The notes under the pieces are model-generated. The model did not search any database and was not told the origin of the DNA. It saw nothing but the letters and a program-made list of their open reading frames with translations. 58,509 nucleotides of DNA. It comes from CAYWJT01 sp964458655. GTDB taxonomy: Bacteria > Acidobacteriota > Aminicenantia > Aminicenantales > Saccharicenantaceae. Shown here one piece after another: positions 18,003 through 25,547 of the stretch. The stretch lies in NCBI GenBank assembly GCA_964458655.1, contig CAYWJT010000009.1:1-58509 (forward strand). The letters run 5' to 3'. The first letter of the stretch is position 1; every line of letters begins with the position of its first letter. A program made the position numbers and the translations under genes.

Positions 18003-18469
18003 CCTCTGTATTCTTCTAGTTCTCCGCGACTTATATCTCAGGATTGAAGCAAACTGCCTTCGGATAAGCTCGAAGACAAACAATCTAGCCGTTTCGGCCT
18101 TGGATCGCATTATTAGCATGGAAGCCAGGTTGGCTGCCTTAGGTGATATTAGTTTACATAATATACCTTATGCGACGTTATTAATTAGCCACGAATATTT
18201 TATTTATTATCTGTATCTTAGGCTTTTCCACCGACTGTTGAAATCGCCAAGCACATTTTCTCGTCAGGTGTGGAAATCTTTTCAATCCGGACTTCTTCTT
18301 TTCGACTAAACAAATAAGGTGAATTTCACATGGCCTATGAGATTTATTTTCTCGTAATGCCAGGGCTGCCCCGGTTGAATTTTGCTGCTTGCTTTTCTCC
18401 CGATATTAATTATATTTATTTTTCATTAGGATCAATTAGCCGGCCGCCTGGCTGAAAGGCCCATAAAAC
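18003..18469. other. AT-rich spacer downstream of parB, origin/partition candidate
   Basis: 467 bases, AT-rich. TTATTAATTAG (18178-18188) and TTTATTTATTATCTGT (18199-18214) duplicate motifs found upstream of parA. TTTTCCACC (18224-18232) and, on the other strand, ATTTCCACA (18269-18277) resemble DnaA boxes and form an inverted pair. GTGAATTTCAC (18319-18329) is a small palindrome. A 41-codon frame (18330-18455, ATG after AAGGTGA) is possible but hydrophobic and unsupported. No RNA gene recognised. Confidence 0.5.
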
Positions 18470-21400
18470 ATGACGCAGCCAAGAAGAAGTTCTCCGGATC
18501 CTTTTGACCTTACCCTTTCCGCGAATCCCTTCCCCGCCATGACAGCCGACTTTAAGAGCGGCCGCATATTATATGTAAATGACAGAGCCATATATATTTA
18601 TGGCCATTCCAGGGCTTATTTTCTCAGGAAACGACTGACGGACCTTCTTTCCGCAGAGAATTGCCGGTTTATCCGCCGTAAGCTGCTTTCCTCGCCTGCT
18701 TTTAGAAAAACGCCCGTCCGACTGACCTGCCGCCTGAACCTGAAGAACCGCCCGAAGGCCGAAGCTGCTGTCCTGGCCTGGAAAATCGTTTACAAGGGTA
18801 AAACTGCCGTCCTTCTGGAGTTCCAGGATTCTTCCACGGACAGCCGGGCCTTCAAAGAGCTCCTGCTCAAGGAAGCCGAGCTCCGGGCCACTCTCTACAG
18901 CATCGGAGACGCCGTTATCTCCACCGACAGGCTCGGCCGCGTCGTCAGGATGAACCCGGTCGCAGAGCGCATGACCGGCTGGCCGGAAAGAAGCGCCAGG
19001 GGCAAGCCCGTTTCCCGAGTCTTTAAAATAATCAATGAGCTTACCCGCAAGCCCGCACAAAACCCCGTCAGGCGCATAATCCGGGAAGGCGTCGTCATCG
19101 GGCTCGCCAATCATACCGTCCTCGTGGCGAAAAACGGCCGCGAGATACCCATCGCCGATGCCGGAGCCCCCATCCTGGACGACCGCGGCCAGGTCATCGG
19201 GGTCGTCCTCGTTTTCCGCGACCAGACGTCCGAGCGTCGGGCCCAGAAAGCCGTCGCCGAAGCCCGCGACTTCGCCCAGAGCATCGTCGAGACCATGCGC
19301 GAGCCCCTGCTCGTCCTTGACCCCGGACTGCGCGTCGTGGCCGCCAACCCGGCCTATTGCCGCCTTTTCAGAAAAACCCCGGCCAGGACCATCGGCCGCT
19401 ACATCTTCGAGCTGAGCGACGGCGGCTGGAACGTTCCGGAACTGCGCCGTCTGCTCAAGACCATCCTGCCCAAGAACACGTCCATTGAAGGTTTCGAGAT
19501 GACGGCCGATTTCCCCCGGATAGGCAGAAGGACGATCCTGCTCAACGGCCGCCGGCTGTATCACGAGGGCAAGAAGACCGAGAGAATCCTGCTGGCTTTC
19601 GAGGATGTCACGGAAAAAAGAGCGGCCGAGGCGGCCCTGGGGCAGAGCGAAGCGAGGTTCATGACGCTCGCCGACACGACGGCGACGGCCATCTTCGTCT
19701 ACCGGGAAAAACTCCTCTACGCCAACAAGGCCGCTGAAGCACTTTCCGGCTACACCCAGGAGGAGCTCAGGAAGCTGCCCTTCTGGCACCTGGTCCATCC
19801 GGATTTCCGTGACATGGTCAGGGAGCGGGGCCTGGCCCGGCAGCGCGGCGAACCGGTCCCGAGCCATTACCAGTTCAAGGTCCTGCGCAAGGACGGCGAG
19901 CCGCGCTGGATAGACTTCACGGGCGGAAGGATAGACTGGCTGGGTCAGCCCGCCGGCATCGGCACGGCGGTCGACATCAGCGACCTTCTGGACCTGCGCC
20001 GGGACCTGATCGAGAACGAGCGCTTCCTCGAGAACATCTATACCAGCATCAAGGACGGCATCAGCGTCCTCAATAAGGACCTGAACGTGATCTCGGTCAA
20101 CCCGGTCATGGAGGAGCGCTATTCGTTCTCGATGCCCATCGTGGGCAAGAAATGCTATCAGGCCTATCACAAGAGGCAGACGCCCTGCCGGAGATGTCCC
20201 AGCCGCAGGACCCTCGAGTCCGGCCGTCCCGACTTCGAGCTCATAACCGACGCTCACGGCCATACCGAGCTCTACACCTATCCCCTGGTCGACAGCGCCT
20301 CCGGCCGGATTACAGGCGTCATAGAATACGTCCGGGACGTCACCGAGAAGGTCAGGGCCGAGCGGGCCGCCCGCGAGCAGGAGGAGATGTTCCGGGTCCT
20401 GGCCGACACGACGGCTTCCGGGATAACCGTCATCCAGGGCGAGCATTTCATCTACTGTAACCCGGCCATGGAAAGGCTCACCGGCTTCTCCCGCGACGAG
20501 TTCCTGCGGATGAAGTTTTGGGAGATCATCCATCCCGATTTCAGGGACATGGCCAGGGAAAGGGGCCTGGCCCGGCAGCGCGGGGAAAGGCCGCCGTCCG
20601 TCTATGAGCTCAAGTTCACCAAAAAGGACGGCGGCGTGGGCTGGGTGCTGGTGTCCGCGGCGGCGATCAGTTGGGGGGGCAGGCCGGCCGTCATATCCAC
20701 GCTGACCGACATCAGCGAGCTCAAGGCCGGCTCGGAGCTCGTCCGGACCAGCCGGGAGATGCTCAGGTCGTTCGTCGAGGCCACCCCGGACCTGGCTTTC
20801 ATCAAGGACGACCGCTTCCGCTACGTCATGGTCAACGCCGCCAACGCCCGGTTCTTCGGGCTCGCGGCGGAGGAGGTCGCCGGCAAGACCGATTTCCAGC
20901 TCATGCCGCGGCGGCTGGCCCGGAAATGCCGCGCGAGCGACAAGCAAGCCCTCGAGAGCGAAGGAGTCGTCGTAGCCGAAGATCATACTGACGTCGGCGT
21001 CTTCGAGGCCATCAAGTTCAGGATACGACTGCCGGACGGCCGGCTCGGCCTGGGCGGTTACGCGCGCGATATCACAGAGAAGAAGTGGACCGAGCAGGCC
21101 CTCCGGGAAAGCGAAGAGCGATTCCGGAGGTTGGCCGAGAACGCCCAGGACCTTATCTACCGCTATACGTTCCGGCCGAGGCGAGGCTTTGAGTTCGTCA
21201 ACGACGCGGCGACCGCCCTCACCGGATACACGCCGGAAGAACACTACGCCGACCCGGACCTCGGCTTCAAGCTCGTTCATCCGGAGGACCGCCACCTCCT
21301 AGAAGGATACTTTTATGGAAAGGGAGCTTTCGGGGAGCCCATCACTCTGCGCTGGATAAAAAAGGACGGCACGGTCATCTGGACCGAACAGCGCAACGTG

Positions 21401-24145
21401 CCGGTGTGCGACGAAAACGGGCGCGTCGTCGCCATTGAAGGCATAGCCCGGGACATCACCGCCCGCAAGCAGACCGAGGCCGAGCTGCGGCAGCTCAACC
21501 AGGACCTGGAGCGCCGGCTTAGGGAGATGGTCATCGTCCACGAGTTGAGCCGCAAGCTCCTCAGCCTGCGCTCGGCCGAGGAAACGGGCCGGGCCCTCGC
21601 CTGGCTGCTTAAAGATCTGCCCAATTACGACAGGGTCGAAATCTTCCGGGTCGACGCCCCGACAGGCCGCCTCTTTCCGGTCATAATAGACGCGGCCGGC
21701 AAGGAGATACAAGCGTTCTCGGATGAACTGGCAGCCATAGCCAGAGCGAAGTTGCGGGTCGGACGCGGCATAACCGGGGCTGTTGCAGAAACTGGAGACA
21801 CCATAATAGCGGATGACGTCAAGGCCGACCCCCGTTATATAGAGGCTGACAGGGGGGTCTGTTCCGAGATTTGCGTCCCTCTCAAACTCCCGGAAGGCCG
21901 AGTCACCGGAGTCCTGAACATCGAGTCGCGCTCCCCAGCTTGTTTCAGCGACGGCGACGCGCGGTTCCTCGAGACCGTGGCTTCCCTGACCGCGGCCGCC
22001 CTGGAGAACGCCCGCCTGTTCGAGGAGACGGAGCGCCGGGCGGCCTTCCTCACCACCCTGAACCAGATGACCGCGGCCTCAGAGAAGCGCAGCGGTGACC
22101 TGGCCGGCCTGCTCGAATCGACGCTGTCGCGCGTGCTGGACCTCTTTCGCGTGGAAAAAGGCGGCATCTGGGTGCGCGGCAGGGACGAAGATAGTTCCCT
22201 CCCGCCCGTCGTGCGCGTCCTGCGCGGCCTGCCCGATGAATCCGTCGACGCCTTCTTTGATGTGATCAGGGAAACCGGCACGGCCGGCGACAGGACCATC
22301 AGCTTCGTCAATCCCGACGACCTCCCCTCCCCCGCCCTGCGGGAGCTGGCCGGCGAATACGGGGTGGAGTCCGGCGTCTATGTGCCATTGAAAGCCGGCG
22401 CCGGCCTGACCGGCGGCGCTCTCATCCTTTCCCCACGCGTCCGCCTCTGGACTTCGGACGAGATCTGCCTGCTCGAGACCATGGCCGGCCAGATAGGCCT
22501 GGTCGTGGAGCGGACCCTGCTCGACGCGGAAAAAAAACGCCGGCTGGCCGAGCTCGAGACCATCAACCGGGTTTCGGCCGCTCTGAGGACCGCAGCCACG
22601 AAGGAAGAGATGCTGCCCGTCCTTCTTGACAACACCCTGAAGGTCCTGGATACCGACTCCGGCTCGATCTGGCTCTACGACCCGGAAAGCGACTTGCTCA
22701 AGGTGGTAGTTTCCCGGGGCTGGTTCACCGCGCTCAATCAATTTCCCACTCTCAGCCCGGAGCAGGGCGTCACCGGCCATGTCTTCCAGTCCAAGGAGCC
22801 GTATATAATTTCCGATTTCGCCGAGGACCCTCTCGTCCCCGCCGACCGCCGGGCCCTGATACCGCGCGGCTGGAGCGGCGCCATCATACCGATCAAGACC
22901 GAAACCGACATCTGGGGCGGCCTAACAGTTTCTCTTCGGCATCCCCGGCGCTTCAGCAGAGAGGAAGTGAGACTGCTCGGTTCCCTGGCGGAGATGGCCG
23001 GCACGGCCCTTCACCGCATGCAGCTTTTCGAAGAGACGAGGCAGCGGCTTTCGACCCTGCAGAGCTTGCAGGCTATCGACCGGGCGATAATCTCCAGCCT
23101 GGACCTGAACCTTACGCTCGAATTCATCCTCGAACACATCATCGGCCAGCTCCGGGCCGACGCCGTCGGCGTCCTGCTCTTCAACAAGCGGGGCCTGGCC
23201 CTTGAGCCGGCGGCCGGCCGCGGCTTCTACAACCTTTCCGGTTACAGAAAGAAGACGGTCAAACCAGGCGACCCGGGCATCGGCCGGGTCGCTCTCAGTC
23301 AGAAGTTCATCTATATAACCGACCAGGAAAGCCTGTCTGAATTCGCCAGGCGCCAGATGGTCGCGGAGGAAGGCTTCGTGGGCTACGCGGCCGCCCCGCT
23401 CGTCACCAAGAGCGAGGTCAGAGGCGTGCTGGAGGTCTTCTTCCGCAAACCGCCGAGGTTCGACAGGGAATGGACCTTCATTTTCGAGACGCTGGCGAGC
23501 CAGGCGTCCATCGCGGTCGAGAACTCGACCATGTTCACGGACCTGCAGCGTTCCAACCTGGAGCTGGCCATGGCCTACGACGCGACCATCGAGGGCTGGG
23601 CTTACGCCCTCGACCTGAGGGACAGGGAGACGGAGCACCACACGGAGCGGGTCACCGACATGTGCCTGCGCCTGGCCCGGGAAATGGGTGTCGACGCGGA
23701 GGACCTACCGCACATCAGGCGGGGCGCCCTCCTCCACGACATCGGCAAGATGGGCCTCCCGGACTCCGTCCTGCTCAAACCGGGCGCGCTCACGGAAGAG
23801 GAATGGGTCGTCATGAAGGCCCACCCGGAAAGCGCTTTCCGCATGCTGTCGCGCATCGAATACCTGAAGCCCGCTCTGGACATACCCTACTGCCATCACG
23901 AAAAATGGGACGGAACGGGCTATCCCCGGGGCCTCAGGGGCGAAGAGATCCCTCTAGCCGCCAGGATATTCGCGGTCGTGGACGTCTATGACGCGCTGAC
24001 TTCCGACCGCCCCTACCGAAAGGCCTGGACGCACGAAAAGGCCGTCGAATACCTCCGCGAGCAGTCCGGTAGGCACTTCGACCCGCGGGTGGTGGAGGCC
24101 TTCCTGAGCATCATCGAAGATATCGTTCCCGGCTCCGGGAATTGA
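18470..24145 (+). CDS. Giant multi-PAS/multi-GAF sensor with C-terminal HD-GYP domain
   Basis: 1891-residue cytoplasmic protein with no clear membrane segment. By eye there are about eight PAS units (roughly residues 1-120, 120-265, 265-390, 390-512, 513-635, 636-755, 756-870, 870-1000), a coiled-coil-like linker, four GAF domains (about 1020-1190, 1195-1355, 1360-1520, 1525-1690) and an HD-GYP domain (about 1700-1885). The HD-GYP has LLHDIGKMGLPD and HHEKWDGTGYPRGL, with all metal-binding and GYP residues present, so c-di-GMP hydrolysis is likely. PAS5 carries a CRRCP cysteine motif. PAS4 and PAS6 are recent duplicates. ATG 18470 follows GAAAGG ten bases upstream. The first 170 bases share the AT-rich composition of the parAB island. 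Confidence 0.88.
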   Translation: MTQPRRSSPDPFDLTLSANPFPAMTADFKSGRILYVNDRAIYIYGHSRAYFLRKRLTDLLSAENCRFIRRKLLSSPAFRKTPVRLTCRLNLKNRPKAEAAVLAWKIVYKGKTAVLLEFQDSSTDSRAFKELLLKEAELRATLYSIGDAVISTDRLGRVVRMNPVAERMTGWPERSARGKPVSRVFKIINELTRKPAQNPVRRIIREGVVIGLANHTVLVAKNGREIPIADAGAPILDDRGQVIGVVLVFRDQTSERRAQKAVAEARDFAQSIVETMREPLLVLDPGLRVVAANPAYCRLFRKTPARTIGRYIFELSDGGWNVPELRRLLKTILPKNTSIEGFEMTADFPRIGRRTILLNGRRLYHEGKKTERILLAFEDVTEKRAAEAALGQSEARFMTLADTTATAIFVYREKLLYANKAAEALSGYTQEELRKLPFWHLVHPDFRDMVRERGLARQRGEPVPSHYQFKVLRKDGEPRWIDFTGGRIDWLGQPAGIGTAVDISDLLDLRRDLIENERFLENIYTSIKDGISVLNKDLNVISVNPVMEERYSFSMPIVGKKCYQAYHKRQTPCRRCPSRRTLESGRPDFELITDAHGHTELYTYPLVDSASGRITGVIEYVRDVTEKVRAERAAREQEEMFRVLADTTASGITVIQGEHFIYCNPAMERLTGFSRDEFLRMKFWEIIHPDFRDMARERGLARQRGERPPSVYELKFTKKDGGVGWVLVSAAAISWGGRPAVISTLTDISELKAGSELVRTSREMLRSFVEATPDLAFIKDDRFRYVMVNAANARFFGLAAEEVAGKTDFQLMPRRLARKCRASDKQALESEGVVVAEDHTDVGVFEAIKFRIRLPDGRLGLGGYARDITEKKWTEQALRESEERFRRLAENAQDLIYRYTFRPRRGFEFVNDAATALTGYTPEEHYADPDLGFKLVHPEDRHLLEGYFYGKGAFGEPITLRWIKKDGTVIWTEQRNVPVCDENGRVVAIEGIARDITARKQTEAELRQLNQDLERRLREMVIVHELSRKLLSLRSAEETGRALAWLLKDLPNYDRVEIFRVDAPTGRLFPVIIDAAGKEIQAFSDELAAIARAKLRVGRGITGAVAETGDTIIADDVKADPRYIEADRGVCSEICVPLKLPEGRVTGVLNIESRSPACFSDGDARFLETVASLTAAALENARLFEETERRAAFLTTLNQMTAASEKRSGDLAGLLESTLSRVLDLFRVEKGGIWVRGRDEDSSLPPVVRVLRGLPDESVDAFFDVIRETGTAGDRTISFVNPDDLPSPALRELAGEYGVESGVYVPLKAGAGLTGGALILSPRVRLWTSDEICLLETMAGQIGLVVERTLLDAEKKRRLAELETINRVSAALRTAATKEEMLPVLLDNTLKVLDTDSGSIWLYDPESDLLKVVVSRGWFTALNQFPTLSPEQGVTGHVFQSKEPYIISDFAEDPLVPADRRALIPRGWSGAIIPIKTETDIWGGLTVSLRHPRRFSREEVRLLGSLAEMAGTALHRMQLFEETRQRLSTLQSLQAIDRAIISSLDLNLTLEFILEHIIGQLRADAVGVLLFNKRGLALEPAAGRGFYNLSGYRKKTVKPGDPGIGRVALSQKFIYITDQESLSEFARRQMVAEEGFVGYAAAPLVTKSEVRGVLEVFFRKPPRFDREWTFIFETLASQASIAVENSTMFTDLQRSNLELAMAYDATIEGWAYALDLRDRETEHHTERVTDMCLRLAREMGVDAEDLPHIRRGALLHDIGKMGLPDSVLLKPGALTEEEWVVMKAHPESAFRMLSRIEYLKPALDIPYCHHEKWDGTGYPRGLRGEEIPLAARIFAVVDVYDALTSDRPYRKAWTHEKAVEYLREQSGRHFDPRVVEAFLSIIEDIVPGSGN

Positions 24146-24181
24146 AGACGGCCGCCGGAGCGAAAAAGCGCGGCGCCGGCC

Positions 24182-25462
24182 TCAAAGCCCCTTGCTCATG
24201 GCGTTGAGGAATTCCTGGTTGGTCTTGGTCTTGCCGAGCTTATCGATCAGCAGCTCGACGGCCTCGACCTCGTTCATCTGGCTGAGGACCTTGCGCAGGA
24301 CCCAGATCCGGTTGAGATCGACCTCTTCTATGAGGAGCTCCTCCTTGCGGGTGCCGGAGCGGCTGATGTCGATGGCCGGGAAGACGCGCTTGTCGACCAG
24401 CCGGCGGTCGAGGTTTATCTCCATGTTGCCGGTGCCCTTGAACTCCTCGAAGATGACCTCGTCCATGCGGCTGCCGGTGTCGATGAGGGCCGTGGCCAGG
24501 ATGGTCAGCGAGCCGCCTTCCTCGACCTTGCGGGCGGAGCCGAAGAACTTCTTGGGCTTGTGCAGGGCGTTGGCGTCGATGCCGCCGGACAGGACCTTGC
24601 CCGAGGGCGGGACGATGGAATTGTGGGCCCGGGCCAGCCTGGTGATGGAGTCGAGCAGGATGACGACGTCGCGGCCGATCTCGACCAGCCGCTTGGCCTT
24701 CTCCAGGACGATGTTGGCGACCTGGGCGTTCCTGGTCGGCGGTTCGTCGAAGGTCGAGGCTACGACCTCGCCGCTGACGCTCCGCTTGAAATCAGTCACC
24801 TCTTCCGGCCTTTCCGCGACCAGCAGGACGATGAGGAAGATCTCGGGGTGGTTCTTCTCGATGGATTTGGCGATCGTCTTGAGGATGGTCGTCTTGCCGG
24901 CCCTGGGCGGCGAGACGATCAGGCCGCGCTGGCCTTTGCCGATGGGCGTCAGGAGCTCCATGACCCGGGCGTTCATGTTCTTGGGGTTGCCGTCCTGGAG
25001 CTTGATCATCTCGAAGGGGTAGAGCGGGGTCAGGTTCTCGAACTGGACGTTGCGCCTCTGTTCGATGATGACGTCCGGGTGCATGAAGTTGACGGCCTCG
25101 ATCTTGATCAGGGCGAAGTACTTCTCCCCGTTCTTGGGCGGCCGGACGACGCCGGAGATGGTGTCGCCGGTGCGGAGCTGGAACTTCCGGATCTGGGAGG
25201 GAGAGACGTATATGTCGTCGGGGCTGGGCAGATAGCTGAACTCCGGGGCCCGGAGGAAGCCGAAGCCGTCCTCAAGGCACTCCAGGACGCCCTCCGAGAA
25301 CAGCAGGCCCTGCTTCTTGGCCTGGGCCTCCAGGATCTTGAAGATCAGGCTGTGCTTGTTGGAATCCTGGAGCTCCTGGTCCTCGACGCCGATGCCGACG
25401 GCGACCTTCTTGAGGGCCGGCACTTCTTTTTCTTCAAGCTCAAGCAGGTTGTACTCTTTCAT
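24182..25462 (-). CDS. rho: Transcription termination factor Rho
   Basis: 426-residue hexameric RNA helicase that ends transcription. The N-terminal RNA-binding (CSD) part contains GVLECLEDGFGFLR and the Q-loop region. The ATPase core has GLIVSPPRAGKTTILK (Walker A), LIVLLVAERPEEVTDFKRS and VVILLDSITRLARAHN (Walker B), then SGKVLSGGIDANALHKPKKF (Q/R loops). No large N-terminal insertion as in actinobacterial Rho. ATG 25462 follows GAGGT. The upstream gene is lon, 85 bases away, and a hairpin lies in that leader. Confidence 0.97.
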   Translation of the reverse strand: MKEYNLLELEEKEVPALKKVAVGIGVEDQELQDSNKHSLIFKILEAQAKKQGLLFSEGVLECLEDGFGFLRAPEFSYLPSPDDIYVSPSQIRKFQLRTGDTISGVVRPPKNGEKYFALIKIEAVNFMHPDVIIEQRRNVQFENLTPLYPFEMIKLQDGNPKNMNARVMELLTPIGKGQRGLIVSPPRAGKTTILKTIAKSIEKNHPEIFLIVLLVAERPEEVTDFKRSVSGEVVASTFDEPPTRNAQVANIVLEKAKRLVEIGRDVVILLDSITRLARAHNSIVPPSGKVLSGGIDANALHKPKKFFGSARKVEEGGSLTILATALIDTGSRMDEVIFEEFKGTGNMEINLDRRLVDKRVFPAIDISRSGTRKEELLIEEVDLNRIWVLRKVLSQMNEVEAVELLIDKLGKTKTNQEFLNAMSKGL

Positions 25463-25488
25463 CTTGACCTCGCTTGGGTATTCTTACC

Positions 25489-25508
25489 GGCTCGCCTTAG
25501 GGTGAGCC
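25489..25508 (-). promoter_or_regulatory. Hairpin in the rho leader
   Basis: On the minus strand GGCTCACC-CTAA-GGCGAGCC can form an eight-pair stem with one mismatch, just upstream of rho. Rho leaders are attenuation targets in other bacteria, so this may be a control structure or a terminator remnant of lon; it lacks a U tract. Confidence 0.3.
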
Positions 25509-25547
25509 TTCCGGGTCTTCGATCGATGTCCAGGGCCTATTAAAAGC

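Noticed and set aside
18100..18309. 69-codon frame in the spacer after parB
   Set aside because: Starts at TTG with no ribosome site and covers the repeated AT-rich motifs; no protein-like pattern.
16120..18469. Canonical parS (TGTTTCACGTGAAACA) next to parAB
   Set aside because: Not found. GTGAATTTCAC (18319-18329) is too short and too different.
18569..21295. Long open frame (908 codons) on the minus strand inside the giant sensor gene
   Set aside because: It lies fully antisense to a gene with clear PAS motifs, has no recognisable motif of its own, and is the expected product of high GC.
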